The translations under genes and the position numbers were made by a program. A model generated the notes under the pieces. That model was not told where the DNA came from. It worked only from the letters and a program-made list of their open reading frames with translations, and made no database searches. Of a DNA stretch of 64,000 bases, positions 21,828 to 33,988 are shown one piece after another (position 1 is the stretch's first letter; each line of letters starts with the position of its first letter). This stretch comes from Volvariella volvacea V23. Its lineage: Eukaryota; Basidiomycota; Agaricomycetes; Agaricales; Pluteaceae. Location of the stretch: positions 230,615 to 294,614 of the forward strand of contig KB722739.1 of assembly GCA_000349905.1 (NCBI GenBank), in the 5' to 3' direction.

Positions 21828-22604
21828 TCATTTGAGGATGTAATCCTCACATGTTGCCTCGGCTATTCTCCCCGTATAAAACATCTTTAATGGCGCACCC
21901 TCGCTGAAAACATCTTCTTTTGACGTGTGAAAAACTTGAAGTTGAAGAAGAAAATTCTCATTTGGACTACATCAACAATGAACCCAGAACGATGTCAAAC
22001 GAAGTAACCAAACTCACTACACGATTGGCCGCTTCTCCTTGACGATCTTCAACGCCTCCTCTACTCCAACGTCCTGTGTATACATCAGATACGCGGTAAC
22101 AATGGTCGCGCTGCGGCCTTCATTTGTTAAGGTAGGCTCATGGACGAACAAGGCGACGCCAAACTTACTGATTCCACCGTAACAATGAACCAACACACCC
22201 CTTCTCTTTCCAAGCTCCCTCTGGATGAACTGGATCGAAGATGGGAGATGAATGAGAATCTCTTCCTCTAGGCTGTCGTCGATCGGTATTTGATGCCGCA
22301 TCAAGGTCTAGAGGCGCAAAACGTCGAGCGTTTTGGATCCGGACGGGTTGCACGCCTCACTTACAGGATCGACTTTCACTGTCTCCTTCATCACCGTAAG
22401 CACACTGGAGATATCGTTACGCTTGAGCATCCCCGTGTCGAGAGCGCTTAGCAGGTTTCCGAGCCAGAGTCCGGGAATGATCTCGTCCATTGATATGCGT
22501 GTTCGGGAACGATTGTTGAGGATGGGTAGAGTGATGATAGGAGGCTGGATGAGCGCTGGATCTAATGTTATGGGCGCCATCGTGTTGGCTCCGCAATCAG
22601 CCAT
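21828..22604 (-). CDS. Dual-specificity protein phosphatase
   Basis: Minus-strand exons 22604..22365, 22307..22169, 22117..22021 and 21966..21828 join in phase to 204 residues. After a 42-residue leader comes a DSP domain beginning ISMDEIIPGLWLGNL. Splicing across an intron inside the signature restores VHCYGGISRSATIV, the HC-x5-R phosphate-binding loop, with the general-acid Asp expected in IPIDDS. The final exon gives PNENFLLQLQVFHTS, the family's usual closing helix, and a 30-residue tail. Such enzymes remove phosphate from Tyr and Ser/Thr of signalling proteins. It lacks the C-terminal zinc region of Yvh1, so the specific substrate is unknown. It is divergent from RPAC1. Confidence 0.9.
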
Positions 22605-23552
22605 TACACAAGCCAAATCGTGGAACGGGATGTGCGCCAATAGCGTACATTTCGTGTAAGCAACCAACTACACATTCCACAGCACTATATTAACACCACT
22701 TGGGATCCACGAGCCATGCTAAACCAAAATCGCGGTGAACAACTGGGGCATTTATGCCGACTAAATACACGTACCTACGTAAGCTGCGAGGTCGCCATTC
22801 CAGATGTTTTGATCCCCAGGGTTCGGACCAGAGTCGGCATACTGCCAGAAAGATGTGTACCTGCATATTCAACCTTGAGATTAAAGCCAATTACCCCGAG
22901 CGAGAAGGATTCTTACGACCAGCCGGCAGGGAATAGCAGAGGCGTAGCATGCTACCCACAGCGGGTTGTTGGATCCGAAGGTGTTATTGTTGCCCGTGCA
23001 CGTCCTCCACCAATCCGTCGTTGTATAAATGACTTTGAATGAATAAATGAGTTTGGATGAGCCATCTAGGCGCTACCCCGAATTTCATGAGCCGTTGCGA
23101 AGACTTGCACCTTCATACCACACAGTGACCTAACTCTGCTCTCTCCGGGCAAAAGCTGCCTCGTCTCTTAATGGGCGGGTCGAGTAATGACTAGAGCTAG
23201 GACATCGTCCTGAAGCGTCAGGCTCGGAGGTGGCGGCGCCGGCAATCAAACACACGCCGATCAAAAATTATCTTCTCCTCAGACTGCTCATCAAGTCCAA
23301 CGACGACGGCAGCGTTCAACTCCTTGGACTGCCTTCCTCGCGCAACCTCCTGTCACAGTACCGTATTTGTCCCGTCCAGGTCCAAATCTATACCTCACGA
23401 CCTCGTGCGCGTGGACTACCACTCATCAGTATCTTCCTCACCGCGACAAGGATTAAGTCTCACGAATTTGACGACCTTCTCATAACCAGAAAACCGATTC
23501 GAGAGCGTAAGATCAACACCAGCTGAAAACAAACGAGCGAAGTGCGATAACA
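22605..23552. promoter_or_regulatory. Divergent upstream region of the phosphatase and RPAC1
   Basis: About 950 bases with several short open frames on both strands that lack ATG starts or any recognisable motif. I treat it as a bidirectional promoter region. Confidence 0.45.
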
Positions 23553-25119
23553 ATGGCGCCAGTAGAATGGGATCCAAGGAGGCTTGTAGGCATTCACAAG
23601 GAGAGGGTCACCAACGTATCGAGCACGGATTTTCCTGGACACTATCCTGGTGAAGATCATGCCTGGGACCTGGACAAGTTCAAAGAAGTGCGTCTTCCTT
23701 CTCGTCATTCTCTGATTTGGTCAATGGGACGTCGACTGATACTCCCCCGTTTTTGTCATTTTTGCCATTTCCCCATCCCCTATCATGCGCTGTTTTGCTT
23801 CGGATCGACACTTTATACTTTGGAAGGGCAGAAACTGAAAGTGAGAGTAACAAGGCTATCAAATCGGTCTGTCGAGTTCGATCTGGTGGGCGTGGATGCG
23901 TCCATTGCCAATGCCTTTCGGAGGATTATGATTGCGGAGGTACGCGTCCTTCACATTCCTCCTTTCACGTTCAGGCTCTCAACTATCCTCAACGATTAGG
24001 TCCCGACTGTTGCGATCGAACATGTATACGTATGGAACAACACAAGCGTGATTGTAGATGAAGTTTTAGCTCAAAGAATTGGGCTTATACCATTGAACGT
24101 GGATCCTGCTCTGCTGGAGATGAAGGAAGGCGAGTTTCAATAGTCATTCTGCTCCTCCTACCATGTCCAACTGATGCATATCCTCTCAGACCCCAACGAC
24201 CAAGCAACAGACCGCAACACGATCGTTTTTGGTCTCCAACTCAAATGTGAACGCCTCCCCCAACCAAAAACCTCAACTATCACCGCCTCAACTTCCACGC
24301 CCTCCACCTCCACCTCCACCTCCACAACCCTCACCGATCCCTCAAAACTATACAAAAACCACGAACTCCTCTCAAAGCACCTCGAATGGAAACCGGCAGG
24401 AGAACAAGAAGACATATTCACAGAAAACAAACCAGGGCCGGCGAACGGGGATATCGTGCTGGCGAAGCTGAGACCTGGACAAGAGATCGATATGGAGTTG
24501 CATGCTGTCAAGGGTGTTGGGAAGGACCATGCAAAGTTCAGTCCCGTTGGTGAGTTTACGATCCTATGAGCTCTTTCTTACTGTGGGTGTGAGTAAACTA
24601 ATTGTGCGTTCTCGTTTCTGGTGTATAGCAACCGCGTCATACCGCCTCCTCCCACATATCAAAATCCTCCAACCCATCCCACCCAATCTCGCCGAGAAAT
24701 TCCAAAGGTGTTTCTCCCCCGGTGTGATCAACGTCGATCCCGCGACGAAGAAGGTCAGCGTGGACGAATGGGGCGTAAGGAAGGACTCAGTCAGCAGAGA
24801 GGTGTTGCGGCATCCAGAGTTTGAAGGGATGGTGGAGCTGAGTAGAGTTAGGGATTATTTCTTGTGTAAGTGGTGCTTTGCCCGTTATTTCGTCCCTCCC
24901 TTGTTCTCTTTTGACAACATAAATGACTGATGACTCCTACTTTCGAATTTTTAAACAGTCAACGTCGAATCGGAGAGCGCATATGCACCGGAGAGATTAC
25001 TCCCCGAGGCTATAAAAGTCATGAGAGACAAGATTGCGATGATTAAACAGGCAGCGGAAGAGCTGATGGTTCAACAGACGATAGAGGACGATGGGGATGT
25101 TAGGATGGCTGATGCGTGA
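23553..25119 (+). CDS. RPC40: DNA-directed RNA polymerases I and III subunit RPAC1 (AC40)
   Basis: Six exons, 23553..23687, 23832..23939, 24000..24129, 24190..24549, 24629..24865 and 24959..25119, give 376 residues (yeast AC40 335). Diagnostic blocks are [20 protein letters not shown] and [20 protein letters not shown], then [46 protein letters not shown] and [14 protein letters not shown]40 pairs with AC19 to form the alpha-like assembly platform shared by Pol I and Pol III. The third intron appears to be GC..AG (AAG|GCGAGT): only this donor keeps the frame into [10 protein letters not shown]. The central domain holds a Thr/Ser-rich insertion of about 25 residues coded by CTCCAC repeats near 24296-24330, which explains the extra length. 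Confidence 0.95.
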
Positions 25120-25537
25120 TCTCAGGAATGGGTGTGGTAGGGAGTAAAGTATGGTATTTCGGTAGTTCGGTGTTGTTGAGGCCTGAGTCACTGAGCAATC
25201 GACAGCCACCTTTTGTACTGTTCTATGCGGCATGTGTGTAGGTGTTATGCTTGCACAGGCAGCTGCAGCGGTTCCCTCTCCGAGTTTTTGCCTCTAAGTT
25301 TGGTTTGAATTGGAAGCCTACCTTGAATGCGATATCACGACAAATTGTCCAAGCCCTTTGTATAACAACACGACATGTGGAGTTATAATATACAAATTGG
25401 TGGATCCTATTTAATAACATAGCAGTGCAGCGGCGAGACCAATTCCAAGAAAGCACAGCAGCAAAATACGATATAAAAGCAAAATTCAACATCCAATACT
25501 CAACCTCCGTTCGAGCTAGCCCTAGCTTTGTCAATCT
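25120..25537. other. Convergent spacer
   Basis: 418 bases between the 3' ends of RPAC1 and permease P2. No further feature is seen. Confidence 0.5.
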
Positions 25538-28167
25538 TTAACCTACTTGCCCAGATTGAACTTTCCGAAAGACGTATCTCGATACTCCATCGTCTTGGAG
25601 CACCCACTCTCTCTCCAACTTGTATCTCCTCCTCTTTGGGAGTACGATACACCATATGTACCAATATATTACTCCGAATGAGGATAAGAATATTGATGCG
25701 ACTGGGTGAGACTGGATTTACATCAGTACTGGGGACAAAACTTGAGTATTCTACTCACCCAATACGGGAGCTTCTCATAAACCTTTGTCACAGTGGGCGG
25801 AATATAGGGTACAATGACCAAAAACAAATTGGAGAGAAAATAGAACAAGATTATGAACTTGGGTGCTCTGAAGGGTGGATCCCAATTCCAAGACTTAAAT
25901 CCTGGGGTATAGAGGAGTAAAAGACCGAAAGACACTAGAGTATTGATGAGTGACGCATCATATGAGGCCACTACAGAAATTCAATGGCATTTAATATACA
26001 CAGAGCATAAATAAAACCCAAATCGACTTACAGTTGATAAGGAAGAGATAGGCATCGCTCGCGGGAGGGAGGAACATGATGACCACGGAAAAGACAAGGT
26101 GACTGGATAATGCCGCCAAAGGAGCATTGAATGGTTTGTTACTTGCGAATACGTGAGAGAAGGGTAAAACTCCTTCGCGTCCTAGTTCTTGTACCACTGA
26201 ATGTAGGGAGAAAGTGAGGTAGTAGCCAAGTCAGTGTGCGAGGCTCGGGACTAATGGAATAGCTGAAAAGGTAGCTCGATAGTAACACTGACTCCTTCCA
26301 AGAGAGAAAAATGTAGCCATAATTGTTCCTAGGACTGAAAAGGCAATAAACCCACTGAGTGCCTTTGAGTGGCTGACTCGGTCAGAAGGCTATCTACCAA
26401 ACGACAAGACAGGGCCAACTCACCCTCTCTGTGGCAGGTCCGAACAGATTCCTAAAGTAAAGTGCCCTAACAGATAGAGTTGAGTGTGATATCAGGGTAT
26501 CCCCAGAAGGTCCTCACGCAACAATCCTCTTGCCATGCAAGATATCTGTCTTGGAAACAACCGAAAAATATGCGATGTTGACGAGTAAGTAAATGGAGGC
26601 TGTGCAAGCCACGGCAATAGGCGCTGCTCTTTTCAATGTCCTAACTGGATCCCTGACTTCAGATAGAGCATAGTTTGCATTCGTGTACCCGATATACGAC
26701 CTTCAGTGCGAATGAGAGGTCAGATTTAAACCACTTCAGGACGAGAAACTGACCATATAACGTTATATAGCGCCATGACCATCGCGTTAATCCCCGTCCC
26801 GCTTCCTTCCCAAACGCTCTGCCAAGACTCGAAATTCCTGGGTTTCTCGAATCCTTCTATGACATCAAATCCCGGAACACGACATAAACAGAGTATGCCC
26901 GAAAGTGCAATAGCGGAGAGGACGGCTAACTTGACAAAGCCCAAGGTGTTCTGAACTTTGAGGCCTGTATGAAGGAAGCAGCCGTGCATGACTATGCAAA
27001 ACAGGATAGCGAGAAGGGCGAGAATGCGAGTAAGGAAGGATGTTGGAGTGATGTCGAGGGCGTGTAAGAGGTCTGTTTTGGATAAGGTGAGTGAGGAATA
27101 AGGAATTCTGTTAACATAAATGAGAAGCACGCACACTCTCCGAAGACCAGCGCATTTGCTGCAGCGACATTCTGTCAGTGGAGATATTTTGTCGGATTCA
27201 ACGAGGGCAATAGAATTCAGGAAAGCGTACCGAGACGAAAACGTATATTGAGAGCGTGCATGTTACTAAAAACTTTGGTCGACGGTATATGAATTCCAAG
27301 TAATTCTTCTCTGCTCCATTTCTTGGAAGACCCTTTTAACGTCGAATACACACGAAAACATAGTTCAATTACTAGTAAACGAGCTTGAGCCGTAACATAA
27401 AAATGTATACGTACGGTTCCCAGTTCAACGTAAACCCAGGTCCCTGCAGCGGCTACCAGCGATCCAAAAACCCACACCAATAGCGACACTCCAACGCTTC
27501 CTGAACCACGCAAAATTGAACTTGGAGTAGCATAGATCCTAATAGCATGTCGAATACTGAGCAAACGGGTTGTCGCCCAGTAGTAGGATGAACGAACCCG
27601 GTGCCGATAATCCGGTTAAAGATCAAGAATACGACACTCCAAAAACCTGAAAATAGTTAAGGGGGAGTAAATTGAACATCTTAAAATTTTTTCAGCAAAA
27701 GAAGATGATGACTTACCCAATTTTCTTTTAAGTTGTGGGACATTGTCGTACCCTTCATCGTTGTTTGCTGCAACACGAGAGCGGACGCAAAGAGACGTGG
27801 CAACCCACCAAAATGAACGTAAAAAAATTGCGGCCAAACGTGAATCAAATGATCTTTCCTTAGTTCTCTCTCATACAAGCAATATAGAAGAAAAGTGGCA
27901 CTCACCTTCATTCCTCCCTAGCGATGCACCTTCCATTGCACTAACCCCGCTAGCTGCCTGCACAGGAGGGTGAGACCCCAGTCCGAGTTCGCCAGCGTGT
28001 TTGAGTATCGCGTCGTAGCCTGATCCCGAGTCCGAAAGAGCAACCGTTTCATCGCGGCCCAAGTGTAAACCTGTATCTGCGTTTTTTGCGGCTAGCAGTG
28101 GTTGCGTCTCTGATGCATTGCACTTTGGCTTCTGAAATCTTGATCCGTGTTCAGAAGGAGAGGACAT
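25538..28167 (-). CDS. Mup1-like amino-acid permease, paralogue P2
   Basis: Multi-exon minus-strand gene. The start MSSPSEHGSR is chosen by alignment with P3 and P4; an upstream in-frame Met at 28236 would add 23 residues. The first exon ends EGASLGRNEG as in P3 and P4. Further segments are YDNVPQLKRKLG, FLIFNRIIG, IYATPSSILRGSGSVGVSLL, HGCFLHTGLKVQNTLGFVK, EKPRNFESWQSVWEGSGTG, DILHGKRI, VQELGREGVLPF and WNWDPPFRAPKF. The C-terminus is WVLQDDGVSRYVFRKVQ. It is a 12-helix APC-type importer with methionine permease (Mup1) features. P2 and P3 are tandem, same strand, separated by 0.9 kb that contains an F-box/LRR fragment. No internal stop or frameshift was noticed in the exons checked. Confidence 0.83.
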
Positions 28168-28509
28168 AGTAGCGATATCTGGACTGGAGCTCGGTGAAGG
28201 TCGTACCACCACGGGAATAGCGTGATTTTCCACCATGACGGTAATCGCAACCGTTCGGTATGTGCCTTAATACGACCTACCGCTCAAGTCCCTCAGCAGC
28301 CAGTTCGGGAGAACATAGTGATATAATGCTGTAGCATCCTAAATGGGCACCTTGCTGATAAGCTCAGGGGTCCGACATATGAAGATGTCGGCAATGGCCG
28401 AAGTATGTATAGATCTTCCTTTCTACTCTGGTACTTTGTTTCGCATCGATTTCCACAGTTACTCGATGAATACTGCAAAGAATTACTCTACAGTAGCGTT
28501 TGTAGGAAA
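28168..28509. other. Upstream region of permease P2
   Basis: This roughly 340-base stretch contains no gene. Short pieces resemble the region upstream of P3 (near 31800-31900), consistent with tandem duplication including promoter sequence. Confidence 0.4.
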
Positions 28510-28780
28510 AGGGTGTTCTAGCTCCAGTTCTCGATATCTCCTCACTCAATGACCATCTTGCCTGATGGCGGTCATCAAAGGATAGGGTCTTTAGCGAGCA
28601 GCCGTTTTCCTTTCTCTCTCTTCTCGAGGCAATTAAATAGCGCACTGAGTTCCGCGAACAACGATTTTGAGAAGCTAAACGATTTCAATTGTGGAAGCGA
28701 GATTGAGAATGAACAGGCGGGACATCCAAGGTGGAAGCAAATCATCTTAGGCCGTACACGGATGCACTATGGGTGGCGTC
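28510..28780 (-). pseudogene. F-box/LRR protein fragment, relic 1
   Basis: Three shifted minus-strand frames together match the C-terminal end of the intact F-box gene at 32.4-34.0 kb. They are LDVPPVHSQSR, then LPQLKSFSFSKSLFAELSAL with NCLEKRER, then SLKTLSFDD, and finally RYRELELEHPF. The intact gene has in the same order ALDVPPDS, LPCLKSLALPEYPLPAEFDA, YSLESLLF and RYEELGLEW. At least three frame changes and no start make this a dead remnant, lying between permeases P2 and P3. Confidence 0.72.
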
Positions 28781-29081
28781 TCCAAGAAACTCCACTATTA
28801 GGCAGAATATTCATATGGTACAATTATCCTCATCATGTACATCGTCCATTTTTTATGACAACGCAGAACCTAGAGTTATAATACACAAATTGGTGAACCA
28901 TTTTCCACAGCAACACAGCAATGAAAGCAATCCCAAGAAAGCATAGCAGCAAAACACAATACGAAAGCAATCAGCACATCGAAACCCAAGTCGGCCATAA
29001 CGGGGGCCGATGACCATCAGCCTAAAGAACCAATACCCATATCTAACACCCGAACCTCCGTTCAGGCTAGTCATAGCTCTG
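28781..29081. other. Spacer downstream of permease P3
   Basis: About 300 bases of presumed 3' sequence of P3. It includes a short segment similar to the region downstream of P2 (tandem duplication flank), and no gene. Confidence 0.4.
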
Positions 29082-31693
29082 TCAACCTCCACCTGATTGC
29101 CCAAGTCGAGTTTTACGAAACACATATCGCGATACTCCATCATCCTGGAGCACCCACTGCCTCTCCAACTTGTATCCCCTCCTCTTGGGGAGTACAACGC
29201 ACCATATATACCAGTATATTATCCCGAGAGAAGATAAAGATATCGAGGCGACTGGGTGTGACTGGGTCCACATGAGCACAATGAACAATGATTGAGTAAC
29301 GTAATACAACTCACCCAATGAGGCAACTTCTCATACACTTTTGTCGTAGTTGGTGGTATATAGGGTACAGTGACCAAAAACAAATTGGAGAGGAAGTAGA
29401 ACAAGATGATGAACTTGGGTGCTCTGAAAGGCGGATCCCAATTCCAGGATTTGAATTCTGAGGTATAGAGGAGAAGAAGGCCGAATGAAACTAGGGTATT
29501 GATGAGGGACATGCTGTAGGACGCCACTATAAAAGTCAGGTAGGGGTTGAGTGCATATTAAGGGCGGATAAATCCAGATTCGACTTACTGTTTATTACGA
29601 AAAGATACGCATCGCCCGCGGGAGGGAGAAATATGATGATCGCAGGGAAGGCGAAGTGGCCGAATACTGCTGCTAATGGTGCATTGAAAGGCTTGTTACT
29701 GGCGAACACGTGAGAGTAAGGTAAAACTCCTTCGCGTCCCAATTCTTGAGCCACTGTGTACAGAGGGAAGAACAGACAGTGATTAAATTAAAGAAGTGGA
29801 TGAGAAGGAGAAGGGCAACGAGATAGCCTAGCAATAATACTAACCCCTTCCATAAGAGAAATACGAAGCCAGCATGGCACCTAGGATGGATAACGCAATA
29901 AATCCACTGAGTGCCTTTGAGTGATTTGCTAGATTAGAAGGCTGCTTTACCGGATGACAAGACAGATTAATTTACCCTCTCTGTAGCGGGGCCAAACAGA
30001 TTTCTAAAATAGAGTGCTCTAATAAATGCAATTCAGTGCGATACCCAGATACTCTTCGGAAGGCACTCACGCGACGATCCTCTTGCTATGCAAGATGTCT
30101 GTCTTGGAAACAGCAGAAAAATATGCGACGTTGACCAGTAGGTAGATGGCAGCCGCACAAGCCACCGCAGCGGGCGCCGCTCTCTTCAAAGTCCTGACTG
30201 GGTCCTTGATCTCTGATAAAACATAGTTGGCATTCGTGTACCCGACATATGACCTGGAAGACGGGTAAAATGAGATATAAGCCCGATTTAACGAAGAAAA
30301 CTAAGCGTAAAAACTGACCAGATAACGTTATAAAGTGCCATGACCATCGCATTGATCCCTGTCCCAGTTCCTTCCCAAACACTCTTCCAAGACTCGAAAT
30401 TCCGGGGCTTCTCATACTCAGATCCTTCTTTGACTTCAAAACCCGGGACTCCGCTCAAGCATAAGATACCTGAGAATGCTATAGCAGAGAGGACGATCAA
30501 CTTGAAAAAGCCCAAGGCATTTTGGAGTTTGAGGCCGATTTGAAGGAAGCAACCGTGCATGATTACGCAGAAGATCATACAAAGGAGGGCAAGAGAACGA
30601 GTGAGGAAGGGTGTTGGGGGGATGTCCAGGGCGTGTAAAAGGTCTATTTAAATAGGGAAATTGTGAGTAAAAGTATGATGTTTTAAATAAATGAGAAAGG
30701 CATACACTCTCCGAAAACTAGTGCACTTGCTGCTGATGCACCCTGGAAAGAGATATTTCAGCACATTAGAAAGAAAAACAAGGAGGTTTGGCATACCGAA
30801 ACGAAAACGTATATCGAGAATGCACAAGTTACCAAAAACTTCGGTCGGCGGTATATGAATTCCAAGTAATTCTTTTCTCCTCCACTTCTTGGGAGTCCCT
30901 ATACGATAACCAGCGTGAGCCCTTTATAAGTAGACCTGGGAAATGGAGGAATGCATATGTACCGTTCCCAGTTCAACATAAACTAACGTCCCTGCAATGG
31001 CTACCGTTGACCCGATAACCCACATTAATAGTGCCATCCCAACACTTCCAGAACCACGCAAAATTGAACTTGGAGTTGCATAGATCCTGGAAACATGTGG
31101 AACGCTGAGCATCCAAGTTGCATACTTAACAGTAGGATGGAAATAACAAACCCGGTACCAATAATCCGGTTAAAGATCAGGAACACGGCACTCCAGAAAC
31201 CTACACGCGCCAATGGCGAGTAAACTCACTATGTGCAATCGTATCAACAAACATACAACGCTTACCCAATTTTCGTTTAGCTTGTGGGACGTTATCGTAC
31301 GCTTCACCATTATGCGCTGAAAACGCAAATTGCGAACGCCAAATTCCAACATCCAGAAAAAAGCGAAAACAAACGGAATAAAATAATCTTATCAACACTG
31401 CTTCTTTCATACAAGCAACAAGCACAATAAGGCCCACCTTCATTCCTCCCAAGCGATGCACCCTCAATCGCACTAGGGCCACCAACAACCCGCTCAGGTG
31501 CACGAGATAGCCCACCAGAACCCTTGGATATCGCATTGTACCCTGGTTCTGAGTCGATCAGAGCATCCGTTTCCTCGGAATTGATCTCCAAACCCGAGTT
31601 TAGTTCATTCGCTTGACCCAGCAGAGGTTGTCTCTCCTCTGCATTGCGCTTCTGCTCCAGCTCCTGGGACTCGCGATCAGAAAGGGAGGGCAT
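29082..31693 (-). CDS. Mup1-like amino-acid permease, paralogue P3
   Basis: Multi-exon minus-strand gene starting MPSLSDRESQELEQ and ending RYVFRKTRLGQSGGG. The N-terminal cytosolic tail has ERQPLLGQ and ends PSAIEGASLGRNEG like P4. Core segments: AYDNVPQAKRKLG, FLIFNRIIGTG, ILRGSGSVGMALLMWV, HGCFLQIGLKLQNALGFFK, EYEKPRNFESWKSVWEGTG, YTNANYVLSEIKDPVRTL, DILHSKRIVA, QELGREGVLPYSHVFASNK, WNWDPPFRAPKF and YEKLPHW. It is closest to P2, with which it shares VFASNKPFNAPLAA. It should be a plasma-membrane amino-acid importer of the APC/LAT group. No inactivating change was noticed. Confidence 0.83.
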
Positions 31694-32089
31694 AGCAGCA
31701 GTATCTGCAGTTGGATCCTGCCGTGGTCCAGCGACACTGCCGACACGAAAATCAGTGCCAACGGGATGACCACTGTCACGGTAATCGCGACTGCTCGATA
31801 TGTGCAGTGGGCTTAAGCTACAGCTCGAGTCCCTCAGCTGCCAAAACGGGAGAAGACAGACATATAGTGCTGGCGTCCTAAATAGGCATATTACTACGAT
31901 ATGTGTCAACCGCACACCATTGAGCCGTCCAATATGGGAATGCCGGCAAGCGCCGATGTTGTGATTGAAATATCTACTTACCCTGGCACTTTTAAGATAA
32001 GAGTACATACTACAACGTAAGCTCTTCAGCTGTGAGTCCTTGTGGTACAACGTCTACAATACCGCTACGCCCATATCAAGGAAGTGCTA
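31694..32089. promoter_or_regulatory. Upstream region of permease P3
   Basis: About 400 bases with the P3 promoter by position. A long in-frame extension upstream of the P3 start is open but shows no similarity to the other copies, so it is not taken as coding. Confidence 0.4.
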
Positions 32090-32340
32090 TACGCTGTTAC
32101 TTAGGATAAGGGTATTCCAACCCAAGTTCCTCATACCGACTCGCGTGATGATATTCAAGTGGATCTCTAATGGGTAGCCCTTTTCCCTCCTCCACTTGAG
32201 CCAATCGCATAGAGCACTGAATCCCGCCAATCTGGAGCAGAAAAGGCCAACGGCTTTGAGCGCGGGAGGGCAACTGCGTCGATGGAGGAGCACCAAGACG
32301 AAGAAAGCGACATCAGAATAAAAACAATCACCTAGACCGG
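32090..32340 (-). pseudogene. F-box/LRR protein fragment, relic 2
   Basis: Minus-strand frames match the end of the intact F-box gene next door. AVALPRSKPLAF corresponds to SVALPCLKSLAL, FSALCDWLKWRREKGYPLE to FDALCDCLGRRKEKGYSLE, and in a shifted frame SRYEELGLEYPYPK to MRYEELGLEWSCPT. At least two frame changes, with nothing N-terminal recognisable, show a dead C-terminal fragment. It lies 80 bases downstream of the intact gene, in tandem. Confidence 0.75.
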
Positions 32341-32416
32341 AAATCACTCGCAGGGCGTGGCTTATAGTGAAGTCCCGTTGAACAGCCGGCCAAGGTTGAT
32401 TCATGTGATTGGGCAT

Positions 32417-33988
32417 TTAGACCGACGTCACTCTCGTAGGGCAAGACCATTCCAACCCAAGTTCCTCATACCGCATCGCGTAATAACCATCATCAACGCC
32501 CTCCGAGTCGTCCGGATCACCCTCTTTGAATAAAAGCGACTCCAACGAATACCCCTTCTCCTTCCTCCTCCCAAGGCAATCGCACAAGGCGTCAAATTCC
32601 GCCGGCAGAGGGTATTCAGGAAGGGCCAGCGACTTTAAACACGGAAGCGCGACCGAATCCGCCAACGAGTCGGGTGGAACGTCCAGGGCAGATATGAGCT
32701 CCTTTAGCTCACATGTCCTCGGCCGAATCTGCGGAAGGACGATCGACAGCGCCTCCAAGTTCTCCATTTGACGAAATATTTCCCTCCATTTCGACTCGGC
32801 TATTTTCACGAGGGATAGGGTGGTCGAGCGAATAGTCGGTGAAGCTAGGAATTTGGCCACCAGATAATATGCAAATGGAGCGAATTGATAACCAATATAT
32901 TTCTTTGGGTGATCGTCTAGTACGAGACTGAGCGTGAATCTGCCAGGTTCGTGACGCCCATCCAGTGTGAAAGTCGCTCTACATTCAATCTCCGGGTAGT
33001 CGGTGATGGAGAGATCGCGAATGCATGAGACCGGCCTATTGTTATCAGCTCCTGCGAGCCTTTTGCAGAATGGAATTATCGTGGTAATGCCATCTATGTC
33101 CTCATATTCTGCAGATATTTCGATGTTTGCTTCTGGGTTGAACAATACCGAGTCCAGGAAAGCCCCGCATCCTCGAATATGGTCGACAAGTACCAGATGC
33201 GTCAAGGTGCTGAGGACGGTGGGGCGGAGGGTACCTGAATTACTACTACACCAATCCTCCGGTATCGACCCCTTGATATGCAATTGAGTGAGGTTGGGTA
33301 GGGTACAAAGAGCGCTTAAAAACTCGGCTAGGCTTAGCTCTATAAATGCGTAGATAAGTCGAAGAGATGTTAATTGCTGCGGAGGATGGAATGGCAGTAG
33401 AGAGTCCTGGGGTAGAGAGGATCCCACTAGCTGAAGGTGGCAAAGCGCTGGAGCATAATTATTGAAAAGAGTGGGGGGTTCGGCAGAAGGACGGGGTTGC
33501 TGCTGGTGGACGCGAAGGCAACACAGGGCCGGGGCCGGTTGGGACAAGAATCGTAGGACTTGTGCGTGCTCTTTCTCAAACAAGGTGTAGAAGGAAAGAT
33601 CGAATTCGCGGATTCTGCTGAAATGCGGAAGAATGAGGGCGAGGCTGTCCGCCTGCCTTTGCGGGAGAGCACGAGACGAGAACAGGACGAGCGAGACGGA
33701 CAAGGGATGCCCCTTTGATCGTAGGACAAGGTTTGAAATCCAGGTATGATTGCTGTGGGGGAGTTGTATCGTCGTCCATAACGGTGCATGGGAAATCGCG
33801 ATATGGCGCCATGAGCGGCAGACACTCGTGAGCGTGAGGTGGTGTTGGTGTGTGTAGCTCTTGAGTCCATGGCCATGACGGGACGTTGAGACAGCGTATT
33901 GAGTGACTTGATCAAAGATTTGATGGAGAATTTCAACAGGGAGTTGCGAGAGATGGATTGCGTTGGCGGTCTCTGGATCCGTGGTCAT
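32417..33988 (-). CDS. F-box protein with leucine-rich C-terminal region
   Basis: A single open exon of 523 residues starting at an ATG. The F-box lies at about residues 13-75: LSQLPVEILHQIFDQV, then LTSVCRSWRHIAISHAPLW. The following 400 residues have irregular leucine-rich segments (for example ALCTLPNLTQLHIKG and LSTLTHLVLVDHI), the usual arrangement in agaricomycete F-box families. Such proteins act as substrate adaptors of SCF ubiquitin ligases through Skp1. The target is unknown. Three degenerate relatives lie within 5 kb on the same strand, so this copy is the surviving member of a local array. It has no introns. Confidence 0.9.
   Translation of the reverse strand: MTTDPETANAIHLSQLPVEILHQIFDQVTQYAVSTSRHGHGLKSYTHQHHLTLTSVCRSWRHIAISHAPLWTTIQLPHSNHTWISNLVLRSKGHPLSVSLVLFSSRALPQRQADSLALILPHFSRIREFDLSFYTLFEKEHAQVLRFLSQPAPALCCLRVHQQQPRPSAEPPTLFNNYAPALCHLQLVGSSLPQDSLLPFHPPQQLTSLRLIYAFIELSLAEFLSALCTLPNLTQLHIKGSIPEDWCSSNSGTLRPTVLSTLTHLVLVDHIRGCGAFLDSVLFNPEANIEISAEYEDIDGITTIIPFCKRLAGADNNRPVSCIRDLSITDYPEIECRATFTLDGRHEPGRFTLSLVLDDHPKKYIGYQFAPFAYYLVAKFLASPTIRSTTLSLVKIAESKWREIFRQMENLEALSIVLPQIRPRTCELKELISALDVPPDSLADSVALPCLKSLALPEYPLPAEFDALCDCLGRRKEKGYSLESLLFKEGDPDDSEGVDDGYYAMRYEELGLEWSCPTRVTSV

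Noticed and set aside
23230..23526. 98-codon plus-strand open frame upstream of RPAC1
   Set aside because: It has no ATG start, no motif and lies in a divergent promoter region.
31694..32050. In-frame upstream extension of permease P3
   Set aside because: No similarity to the N-termini of P2 and P4, which all begin at the position matching 31693.
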